Assembly: GCA_964016875.1 (NCBI GenBank)
Contig: OZ024736.1
Location: forward strand, 36,984,707 to 37,048,706
Length of the DNA stretch: 64,000 nucleotides
From: Fallopia convolvulus
Lineage: Eukaryota > Streptophyta > Magnoliopsida > Caryophyllales > Polygonaceae
Reading direction: 5' to 3'
The notes beneath the pieces were generated by a model. The model was not told where the DNA came from. It did not search any database and was given only the letters and a program-made list of their open reading frames with translations. Of this stretch, positions 55,547 to 64,000 are shown in pieces. The position numbers were made by a program, and so were the translations under genes. Numbering within the stretch: position 1 is the stretch's first letter; each line of letters starts with the position of its first letter.

Positions 55547-57100
55547 CATTAAAAAGGGTGGCCTGTATCATGTTATAGGTAGTTCACCTGAAATTAATGT
55601 CACTACAAAAGGTTTAAATGAAGACAGTGGTCAAAAGTCAAAAATATGGCATGACAGATTGGGTCACATTGGAAATAATGGTTTAATGCACCTGTATAAA
55701 ACTGGTTTAATTCATGAGAAGGTCACTGACATTGGTTTTTGTGAGAACTGTGTGTTTGGTAAGAAGACAAAGCATCCCTTTACCAGATCTTCTTACACAA
55801 CAAATGAACCCCTGGAGTATGTACATTGTGATCTCTGGGTCTTGCACAGGTAGAAACAATAGGGGGAAGAAGGTATTTCATTTCCTTTGTTGACCATTAC
55901 TTACTCAAGCATAAAAATGGAGCTTTTGAGGCCTTTAAAAACTAGTTAGTCCTAACTGAAAGGGAAATAGGATTAAAGTTGAAGTGCCTAAAAACAGATA
56001 ATGGCTTAGAGTTTTGTAATAGTACCTTTAATGAGTATTGCATGGAAAAAGGAATAAAAAGGCATTTGACTGTCACATATACCCCACAACAGAATGGGAC
56101 AGCTGAAAGAATGAATAGAACTTTATTAGAAAAGGCTAGATGTATGTTAATAAGTGTTGGTATGAAATCATCCCTTTGGGGAGAAGCAGTGCTTACTGCA
56201 GCCTATCTAATAAATAGGTCCCCTTCATCTGTGGTGAATTTTAAAACACCACAGGAAATGTGGACCAAAAGGAAACCAAGCATTTCATACCTTAAGCCAT
56301 TTGGATGTACAGCTTACTTTCATGCAAATGAAGGCAAGCTACAACCAAGGGCTCAAAAGGCAGTCATGCTTGGTTATCCAGAAGGCACCAAAGGATACAA
56401 ATTGCTTGTAATCCAACCTGGAGGTTACAAAGTGATTGTGTCCAGAGATGTTACATTTAATGAGAAAGAGTTCTATTTCAAAGATGAATTAACTTCTACC
56501 TTTCAGAATGCAGGAACACAATCACAAGAAAACAACACAGAAATCACAAAAGGGTATTTTTTCATCCTTAATGGCAATCAAGGTGGGGAAAATGAGCTAG
56601 AAGAGTTTGATATTGGACACGCTTGGTCAAATCAAACCAATTCCTCAGCAGAAAAAACTAGGGAAGAAGCTCAAGATCACTCACAAGAAAAAGCAACTAG
56701 CAACACAAATCAAGAAGGCACTAGCAACAATAACAATTTGCAAACCCACCAATTAGGTGGGGCAGTAAGTGAATCTCCTATCTTTGACCATGATATACAT
56801 GAGCATGATGTTTTCAATTCTGCGCCTGCCATGTCTGATAATGCTTCTGCAATGATGAATAACCGACATGATGATGCTATGCATGACTTGAATAATGCTC
56901 CTGAGCATGATTTAGCAAATTATCAACTGGTTAGAGATAGAGCACCTAGGATAAGTATTCCTAATAAGAAATTCACTTCAAATATTGTTGAGTTTGCCTT
57001 GCTTGTTGCTAGTACTTATGTGAATCCTGAAACCTATGAAGAAGCCATGAAAAGTAAAAATTCAAATGAATGGCTTAAAGCAATGCATGAAGAAATTTAA
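55547..57100 (+). pseudogene. Integrase region of element C pol, broken
   Basis: The GAG-pre-integrase zinc motif (IWHDRLGHIGNNG...CENCVFGKK) ends in a stop at 55851-55853. The first part of the core is frameshifted, and the segment around its first Asp appears shortened (FVDHYLLKHKNG). From 55979 a 373-codon frame has CLKTDNGLEFC (second Asp), PQQNGTAERMNRT (the Glu), KPFGCTAYF and VMLGYPEGTKGYKLL. A TAA at 57098-57100 then separates it from RT. Not functional. Confidence 0.75.
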
Positions 57101-57103
57101 AGT

Positions 57104-58540
57104 ATGGTTGTTAATAAAACTTGGACCTTAGTACCTAAACCTGAGAAAGCTAAGCTAGTTGATTGTAAATGGATTTACAAAGTTAAGGAGGGTGCCACTG
57201 ACTTAGACCCACCTAGGTATAAGGCTAGGCTAGTAGCTAAAGGTTTTACTCAAAAGGAGGGGATAGACTATAATGACATATTTGCTCTTGTGGTCAAGTA
57301 TAAAACCATGCGTCTACTTCTTGCTATGGCTACTGTGAATAACTGGAAAATTGAACAAATGGATGTAAAAACTGCTTTCTTACATGGAGACTTAGATGAA
57401 ACCATCTATATGAGACAACCTAAGGGGTTCATAGATAAAAATAAACCTAATCATGCATGTCTCCTTAAAAAATCCATATATGGTTTGAAACAATCTCCTA
57501 GACAGTGGAATAAGAAGTTCAATTCCTGTATGATGTCTCTAAATTTCATCAGAAGCAGATATGATACCTGTTTGTATTATAAGCATACCAAAAATAAAAC
57601 TCCTGTGTATGTGCTTCTGTATGTAGATGATATTCTCCTAATGAGCTCTTCTATGGTTGAGATAACTGGGGTAAAACATGATCTGGAAAGGCATTTTGAC
57701 ATGAAAGATCTAGGCCCTGCTCAAAGAATTTTAGGAGTTAAAATCATTAGAGACAGAGATAAAAGGGTAATGTGGTTGTCACAGGTTGATTACTTGCATA
57801 AGGTCTTAGATAGATTTTCTATGTTAAGTTCCAAACCTGCACCTATACCCCTAGGAGGGCACTTAGAACTATCCAAGAAAGGTTGTCCCTCTACTGCTTC
57901 TGAGATTGAAAAAATGAGAGATGTACCTTATGATGTGGTTGTTGGTTCTTTGATGTATGCTATGTTATGTACTCGACCTGACCTTTCTTTTGCAGTAAGT
58001 GTTTTAAGCAGGTACATGTCTAATCCTGGTGAGACTCACTGGAGTGCTATGAAGTACTGCTTGAAATATGAGTTGCTGGGTTATGTAGATTCTGATTATG
58101 CCAACAATAAAGATAATAGGAAGTCTACAACTTCTTACTTCTTTACTTGGGTTGGCAATTGCATATCATGGAAAGCTCAACAGCAATCCATTGTGGCCTT
58201 GTCATCAACTAAGGCTGAATATATTGTTGCAGTGGAAGCTTCTAAGGAAGTTGCCTGGCTTAAGGGCATTTTGAAAGAAATCATTGGTACAATCTATGTG
58301 CCTATTCTCTCAACTGATAGTCAGAGTGCCTTATACTTGTGTAAGGACCTTGTATATCATGAGAGAACCAAGCATATAGATGTGAGGTTTCACTTCATCA
58401 GAGATGAGGTGGAAAAACAGCAGATTAATGTGGTGAAAATTGCTGGAGAAATAAATCCTGCAGATTTTGGTACTAAAGTTGTTCCAACTAATAAGTTCAT
58501 TTTCTGCAGGAATGCTCTCCATATCAATGAAGTAGGCTGA
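57104..58540 (+). pseudogene. Reverse transcriptase-RNase H of element C pol
   Basis: A 478-codon frame. RT has DCKWIYKVKEGATD, QMDVKTAFLHGDLDETIYM, KKSIYGLKQSPRQWN and YVDDILLMSS (the YVDD motif). In RNase H the join MKYCLKYELLGYVDSDYA shows a deletion of the strands before the first Asp. The later parts (SSTKAEYIV, DSQSALYLCKD, KHIDVRFHFIRDEV, NPADFGTK) are intact. The frame is cut from integrase by a stop three bases upstream. TNT1/Tork-like by motif style. Confidence 0.8.
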
Positions 58541-58650
58541 GATATGGAGAACTGGATCAATGATGGAGAGGATACCTGGCGATGAAGAAATATGCATTTA
58601 AAGTGTCGGAGCTCATGGGTAGGAGGTCATATGTGGATTAGGAGGGCATT

Positions 58651-59468
58651 TGTTATAATGTCATAATCCTCATATGATTACTTGATCAATGTACTAAGTA
58701 GGATACACAATGTAATGGTAGAGCAATTGATTAGGAATCAGGAATCGGGTTCAAGTTGTTCATTGGACCATGCTTCCTAGGCGAACCGGTCGAGTCAATC
58801 CACCCCGGGTAAACCGGTTGGAGGTAGATCGAGTTGGTTTAGCTTGGGAGATTTGGGCCTTGTCCGATGCGAGCAATTGGGCCTGTCTAGCTTGCTAAGC
58901 CCAAAAGCCCAATTTGAAAGTCTGGAGCTCGTAAGTCTCCTAAAGTCGAAACGCGTCGTTTGAGCCTTGACCTAGCTTATAAATAGCGAGCTTCACTTGT
59001 GAGAAGCTCATTCCGCGCGGCGCAAACCCTAGATCCAGAAAAGAGAGAGAGAAGAGAGAAAGAAGAAGAAAGAGAGGAAGAAGAAGAAGAGCTTACCGGC
59101 GACAACTCATCTCCGGTGGTCCTTGAAGCTTTGAAGAGTCGAGTTCGAGCTTCGCAGCCTTGAAAGGGGGCCGAATCCCATTCGTTTATCATCCCCTTCC
59201 TTCTGTTCTTGCTTATTGTTCTCCGATCTTCTTGTTCTCTTGTTCTGGTCTTTTGCTTTGCCTGCTTGTGTATTCGCTTGTACTTGAACTCCATGGGCTT
59301 TGACCTTAGTGCATATTTGAGCCGGGTCTCCTCCTCTGAGTCTTAGTGCTCGAACCGGGTCACCAACTCGCTGTGTTCTTTGCTTATGTTGTTCTTCTGT
59401 TTGCGCTTGTGGTTTCGAGATCTATCGGATCTGTTGATTCTAGGTTTAGAGTTGATTTTCCGATTACA
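58651..59468 (+). repeat. 3' LTR of element C
   Basis: 818 bp, matching 46677-47517 apart from about 15 substitutions, a shorter GA run and a 17-bp gap. A short purine-rich tract (AGGAGGGCATT) precedes it. Confidence 0.85.
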
Positions 59469-59659
59469 CTATTTTATGATTTGCATTTCAGAGTTTTATC
59501 TTTTGTATGTACTTAAATAATTTTACACAATTCGGGGCCAAAAAAACAAACCAACCTTTGCCATCATTCCCCTGGTCTGCACGTTTTATACATATAGCAC
59601 TGAAAGAACTAATAACATTGGCCACAACCAAATAAAACAATTAGGTTACATAAATAAGT

Positions 59660-62600
59660 TTAAACCAAGTAGGAGGACATAAGATTCCAGCTAATTTTCA
59701 TATGGGAAGGCATGGAAGCCACAAAACGAAGAAGTTCTGGATTCTCATTGAGGCTGGTCCGGTAACTTGCCCCTTCTGACTCTAAAATCCGAAGGAGCTT
59801 TGCAATGTTGGGTAGAACAAGCTCTCTACAATGCAAATGCAACAACGGAACTTTTGAAAGGACGCTCCCTTTCTGAACATCCAACCCTGCCGGCCTTCTT
59901 AGCTTGTATGGCTCCCCACTCGTAGGCTCAATATCAACTTGAGGTATGTGCTTCCATCTTTTATGTACAAACCACCCATATTTGTAATCCCCTACTATTG
60001 GTGTCCCAAGGGCTTCAGCGCAATGAACACGTAGCTGAAATCATTTGACATGAGTCATATCAGCAAAACCACAAGAATCTGGTACCATACCTTGGGTATA
60101 AGGAATCGGTTTAGGGATCATTCAACCCGGTTCCCACGTTTGGTTAGATTTTCTTTCTAGAATCAGCCATTCCAGGAATGATCCATTCCACCATTATGCA
60201 CAATCTCATACACTCGTCTAAACCAAGGTATGAGCCACGCCTAAATTCATCAAACCCATTCTTTATCACATCTCCATCCCAACCCGATTCCAGATTTGGT
60301 ACCTAATGGGGCCTTAAGGTATTGAGGATTAGATAACTTCTATCAGCAACTATCTGTTAGTAATCCGAACAAGTAAATAGTATATCAGAAGGTTGCTATT
60401 GGTATCTGATGCTTGTGTTCGCATGCGCATTCAATTCAATCCATGAAAACCTATGAATTGTACCATCCAATAATTGATGTTTGGTGTTTAATTCAAGTCA
60501 GAATAGCAGTCTTATAACATGCAGACCAGTCATGACTCACTAGAATTTGCATTGGTATACCTGATGCTTTTGGCTGGTAAGCGGACGCAATTCAATCCAT
60601 GAACACCCATTAATTGTAGGACCAAGCATTCGATATTCGGTGATGGCCTCTTGGGAAGAATCCAAACCAGACCCATGAGAGATTATAACCCGCTCTGTCT
60701 TTCCATCATCAAGTTGAACCTGCAGTCGATATCCATAATTCATAAAATTCTCGGTGATTCTAGTGATTAATTTATAAGAATATTTTACAAACATAAGCAA
60801 GCGATGTGGGGCTTGGGGCATAAGTGTAGAGAAAGAGATAACCTTCATTAGAGGTGCAGATATAATGCCTTCCCTTTCCTTGGGATATCCAATTACCAGT
60901 GCCCAGAACCTCATAAACGTCGCTTCACGAGCAGCTTTCCAAGCCTACATTATCCAACAAGTAATTTCTAAATTACAATTATGCATGTTAGCTAGGAGCA
61001 CTTAGTATATAACAGTGAGATATTAGGGATTATTATCCTTCTTCAGAGGGAAAAGGTAGGGAAGTAAGCAGTTTTTGATGCTTTTGGTACTGATCATTAT
61101 TTGATTTGTTTTCTTCTATAGTTCTATGGATAGATAAAATGATATATGAGCAATGACAAGAGACATAAAAGTTGTTGCTTAGAACAAATATTAGTTACTT
61201 CTTTCTCTCTGTAAATCATCACCAGATTCATGAGAACGTAGTTTCAAATTTGAGCAATCTAGCTTCTTTCTATCCTGGATTCTTTTCTTTCATGATTTGG
61301 CAAGACAAATCATGCATTAGAGTATAGAAAATATTAAAAAAATAAACTAAAAAAAGTATTAATACCTTACAAGATGGTGATGATGATGATGATTTATCAC
61401 CATCAGCAAATATCTGTTGAAGAAAATCTGTGTTCTTACTAGTCCTCCCCATCAATAATAGACCGCTGCTTTCTCTGTCAAGACGATGTACCTATACCAG
61501 TTTTCAAATGTCAGAGACTATGCAAAAAAATCATTATAACCTTCTCTTCAAGTGGAAGCAAGTATTTCAAAGGGTACAATCACAAACAGTGAATATATAT
61601 GCCGAATTCAAAGCGAAGAGAAGCAACCAAAATAGCTTACCAACTTAGGACCTTCTTCATTGCCGTAAGACAATGCTGCAGCTGCCAAAGCATCCATGCT
61701 GTTATGAACCGATAAGTTTCCCTATCAGCACCATGAAGAATGTTACAATGGTTGAATAATAAAGCTGCAATTCAATATGTGACAATTATCAACAAATAAA
61801 TATGTATTATACCTTGACTGGCAACTTTGGGGGCTTATTCAGCACAATTATGGAAGAATCCTGCAAAAAAAATTTTAAGAGCATTCAACACACAAAAGCC
61901 TTTGACAAATAAGCAAGTAGCAACAAAACTTATCCATGTATCTTAAAGCCAACTATAACCATCAAAAAGAATGAAATGATATAACACAGAACAGTCTCAG
62001 AAACATACCTTGTACTGAACAAGCCTTTGCATATACTTGATCTCATCTGCATTTGGATTTAACGTTCCACTTGGTATGGTATCAAATCTCCTTGAGATCC
62101 TACTTTCACCAATTGATACTGGTACATAGATCCGCGTCCCAGCCTCCATCACTTCATTGGGCTTAATCTGTAGGATAGCTGTACAATTGTAGAACTATTT
62201 AACCCAGACAGGGTATACCATAGGACCAATGTTCCGTATCAATTATCAATCTAACTAGCTTGGTTAGATGCTATATACCTTTCTCAAGGACTTAGGTTGG
62301 CCGTAGTTGTCAAAGGATGAATCTTCTGTATTTGGGGATTCCATCTCGACCTGCAAAATGAAACTCGCAGATAAAGTTCGCCGCATAGTCTGCCTCCATA
62401 AGAAACTAGGAGGCCGATGTAAAAACTCACGAGGCCTTTGTTGAAGTGAGACTGGATAACAGAATCATGAACATGCTCGAAGTAGTACTTAAGCCAACTG
62501 ATGGCAGTGACACGACGACTACGTTTGTCATTGAGACAATTTGTCGAACACCTTCCGGGCAAAGGATGAGAAGGAAAGGGAGGTAGAGAAAGGAGCTGCC

Positions 62601-62769
62601 TTGGCTTCGGACCCTCCTTGGGGGTACCCAATTGAGCTAAGCCATTGATAACTCGGATGACCGGTTCAGCCGGCACGGGTTGAGGCGGCGATATACGAGA
62701 GTAGTACCTGGCAGCACAGTAAAGCAGAAATGGCGAAGGGCGGCGGCAATATGGTTGAAGCAAGGTCAT
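59660..62769 (-). CDS. RNA pseudouridine synthase, RluA family, mitochondrial-type (486 aa, 9 exons)
   Basis: Exons (minus, 5' to 3'): 62769-62431, 62350-62279, 62167-62009, 61860-61813, 61721-61641, 61491-61366, 60944-60843, 60719-60561, 60034-59660. All introns are GT..AG and all joins are in phase. The N-terminus (MTLLQPYCRRPSPFLLY, Arg-rich, no acidic residues) suits mitochondrial import. An S4-like region lies around residues 86-130 (VTAISWLKYYFEHVHDS). The catalytic domain includes IIVLNKPPKLPVKGN (194-208), the active-site motif HRLDRESSG with catalytic Asp238, AITEYRMLG, CSWIELRPLTSQKHQ and VHCAEALGTPIVGDYKYG. It ends ASMPSHMKISWNLMSSYLV. Closest known relative by motif: Arabidopsis RNA pseudouridine synthase 4, mitochondrial. 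It isomerises uridine to pseudouridine in RNA. The frame is intact. Element C ends 190 bp downstream of the stop. Confidence 0.9.
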
Positions 62770-63225
62770 TTCGAGCGGATTGGAAATATTTGAGGAGTTA
62801 CGAGTTGAATCCCGCCGGAGCTCGTGATAACCGATGGGGCGGGCAATGCTAGAGGCGATATTGAGTTGGCCGCGGGAAAGCTCAAATTATATGATTGTTC
62901 ATTAACACGTAGAATCGTAGGTGAAAGTGAAGCCCCGCAGCTTGTGATGAAGGCAACAAGCCGATTGAATGAAAGGGGTGAAATCACCGGTGGCGGACCC
63001 AGAGCCGAGACGCCGAGTTGCTGGAAGGAATCGGAGATTATTAAAGGGCTGTCAGGCAGGGGGAAAAGGGCGTGTTCTAAGTTACAAGGAATCGGGTATG
63101 ACTCATTTCCATTTCCTCAAAATACACATTAATTCATACCTTCTTTTTAAGGTGAATATGAGTGAAACCTATTCCAATCCGATTCCTCATTTTAACCCGA
63201 TTTCGAGTATAGAAATAAACAAGCC
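62770..63225. other. Upstream region of the pseudouridine synthase gene
   Basis: Moderately GC-rich promoter-side DNA. Short frames on both strands here have no recognisable domains. No clear TATA box was identified. Confidence 0.35.
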
Positions 63226-64000
63226 CAGGGGTGTCAATTGGGTGGGTTGAGTTGGATTTGGGTCGGATTAGTTTCGGGTAACTTCGGATCCTGTCAAATT
63301 TGGATATTTTGATAATCGAATCAAATCAGGTTGGACCATTTTCAGCCAGGTGCTTAATTAATATGGCAAAATTGGGTTTTCGGGTCAATTTCGGTTGGGT
63401 TATTCGGTGTTTGGTCCAACTAGATTTCACATAAATCGGGTTTCGAGTTTAATTAGATTTCGGATGAGTCGGTTTCGAGATTGTCGGATTTCAAGCGAGT
63501 GGATTTTAAGTTTGGCTGGATTTCGATCGAGATAATGGGGTTTCGGGTGAGCCGAATTTTTATTGAGTCCATATATGGAATGATGATTTTTGTTGTTTAA
63601 TTCTGCTGCGGACTACATCGTTGGATCGTTCGAGGTGTCTCTTCCCTCCTGATTACCTCCGACCCGATCCTTAGGGACCTCATCTGCAAAGATGCTCTAG
63701 GGCAGTCCATTTCTTTTTAGAATGGATTCTCTAATTTCTTTCCTTATCAAAAAAATTAATTAAAAAACATAATTGTTATAAATATTCACTATTATTAATA
63801 TTTTAATACATAATGTAACTTTTGGATGACCTCGGGTCGAATAACTTCGGATTTTATGATGATTTCGGGTTGGGTATCTTCAGATTTTTGGATGGTTTCG
63901 GGTTGGGTAACTTTGGAGTTTCGGATGATTTCGGATTGGGTACCATAGGATATCGAGTTGCATTGGGCTAGTCCATCCGGTTATAATCGGTTTCGGATTT
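63226..64000. mobile_element. hAT-type CGGGT-rich repeat, runs off the window
   Basis: Starts CAGGGGTGTCAATTGGG, a hAT-like TIR, and continues with dense TTCGGGTTGGG- and GATTTCGG-type words, as in the families at 690-2901 and 43884-44290. No right end within the window. Confidence 0.5.
63612..63757 (+). repeat. Possible LINE 3' tail inside the terminal repeat
   Basis: GGGACCTCATCTGCAAAGAT near 63700 resembles the 3' end of the LINE at 41893-43883 (CCTCATTCGCAGGGATGCCC). An A-run (TTATCAAAAAAA) closes it near 63750. A short, strongly truncated copy. Confidence 0.35.

Larger units (their letters stand above)
46677..59468 (+). mobile_element. Copia LTR retrotransposon C, Tork/TNT1-like, defective
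   Basis: LTRs at 46677-47517 (841 bp) and 58651-59468 (818 bp) have ends TGTTATAATG and CCGATTACA. The target duplication CTATT is perfect (46672-46676, 59469-59473). The internal order gag, protease, integrase, RT, RNase H is that of Copia. Element B (48960-55541) is inserted just after the protease, so C itself is about 6.2 kb. LTRs differ at about 15 sites, in GA-repeat length and by a 17-bp gap (near 59338). gag and pol carry several frameshifts and stops. Confidence 0.85.

Noticed and set aside
62824..63250. Plus-strand frames of 102 and 93 codons near the pseudouridine synthase promoter
   Set aside because: They overlap each other in different frames with no recognisable motif, in promoter-side DNA.

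Overview
The window is nuclear DNA of a flowering plant, most likely a eudicot. It is AT-rich, carries intron-split genes with GT..AG borders, a plastid-type and a mitochondrial-type protein gene, and is dominated by plant retrotransposons (Copia and Ty3/gypsy LTRs), LINEs, hAT/pogo-like MITEs and a small Helitron. The species cannot be told from the sequence.

Host genes. Three genes read cleanly through every splice junction, all on the minus strand. Two are paralogues of a plastid-type [4Fe-4S]/metallo-beta-lactamase fusion (Arabidopsis At1g29700-like): paralogue 1 at 19187-22774 (11 exons, 348 aa) and paralogue 2 at 38972-45861 (11 exons, 345 aa, with a 3.9 kb first intron full of transposons). 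A near-identical tract from exon 4 to exon 3 suggests gene conversion between them. The third gene (59660-62769, 9 exons, 486 aa) is an RluA-type RNA pseudouridine synthase, like the plant mitochondrial RNA pseudouridine synthase 4. Between the paralogues, at about 33-37.7 kb, lies a mosaic of broken gene pieces: a ferroportin/SLC40-like exon, a delta-COP first-exon piece and the last Pumilio repeats.

Mobile DNA by region. 0.7-2.9 kb: two hAT-type MITEs, one split by a solo LTR. 3.1-3.9 kb: decayed Copia gag. 4960-15769: a Sirevirus-like Copia element (A) with 917-bp LTRs, most of gag deleted, broken pol and a broken third ORF, itself split by a 3.3 kb Tekay/Del-type solo LTR. 16-18.5 kb: a hAT-like MITE, a 767-bp solo LTR and a LINE tail. 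23-24.2 kb: a palindromic MITE and a complete non-autonomous Helitron. 24.5-30.4 kb: two fused, decayed Copia elements (D and E). 32 kb: a LINE RNase H remnant. 37.7-38.4 kb: an Emigrant/Lemi1-type element. 41.9-45.2 kb (inside intron 1 of paralogue 2): a hAT MITE carrying a LINE, plus a second hAT MITE. 46677-59468: a Tork-like Copia element (C) into which a second Sirevirus-like element (B, 48960-55541, minus strand) has jumped. 63226 to the end: another hAT-type repeat with a LINE tail.

How it fits together. The transposons record a relative order of insertion: target-site duplications are visible for most, and B's LTRs differ at only about five sites while those of A and C differ at roughly fifteen or more. 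B has lost gag, protease and integrase but keeps an open RT-RNase H frame and a fully open 556-residue third ORF with basic, acidic and coiled-coil-like segments. No tRNA or rRNA gene was found, although two LTR families carry tRNA-like A-box/B-box sequences.
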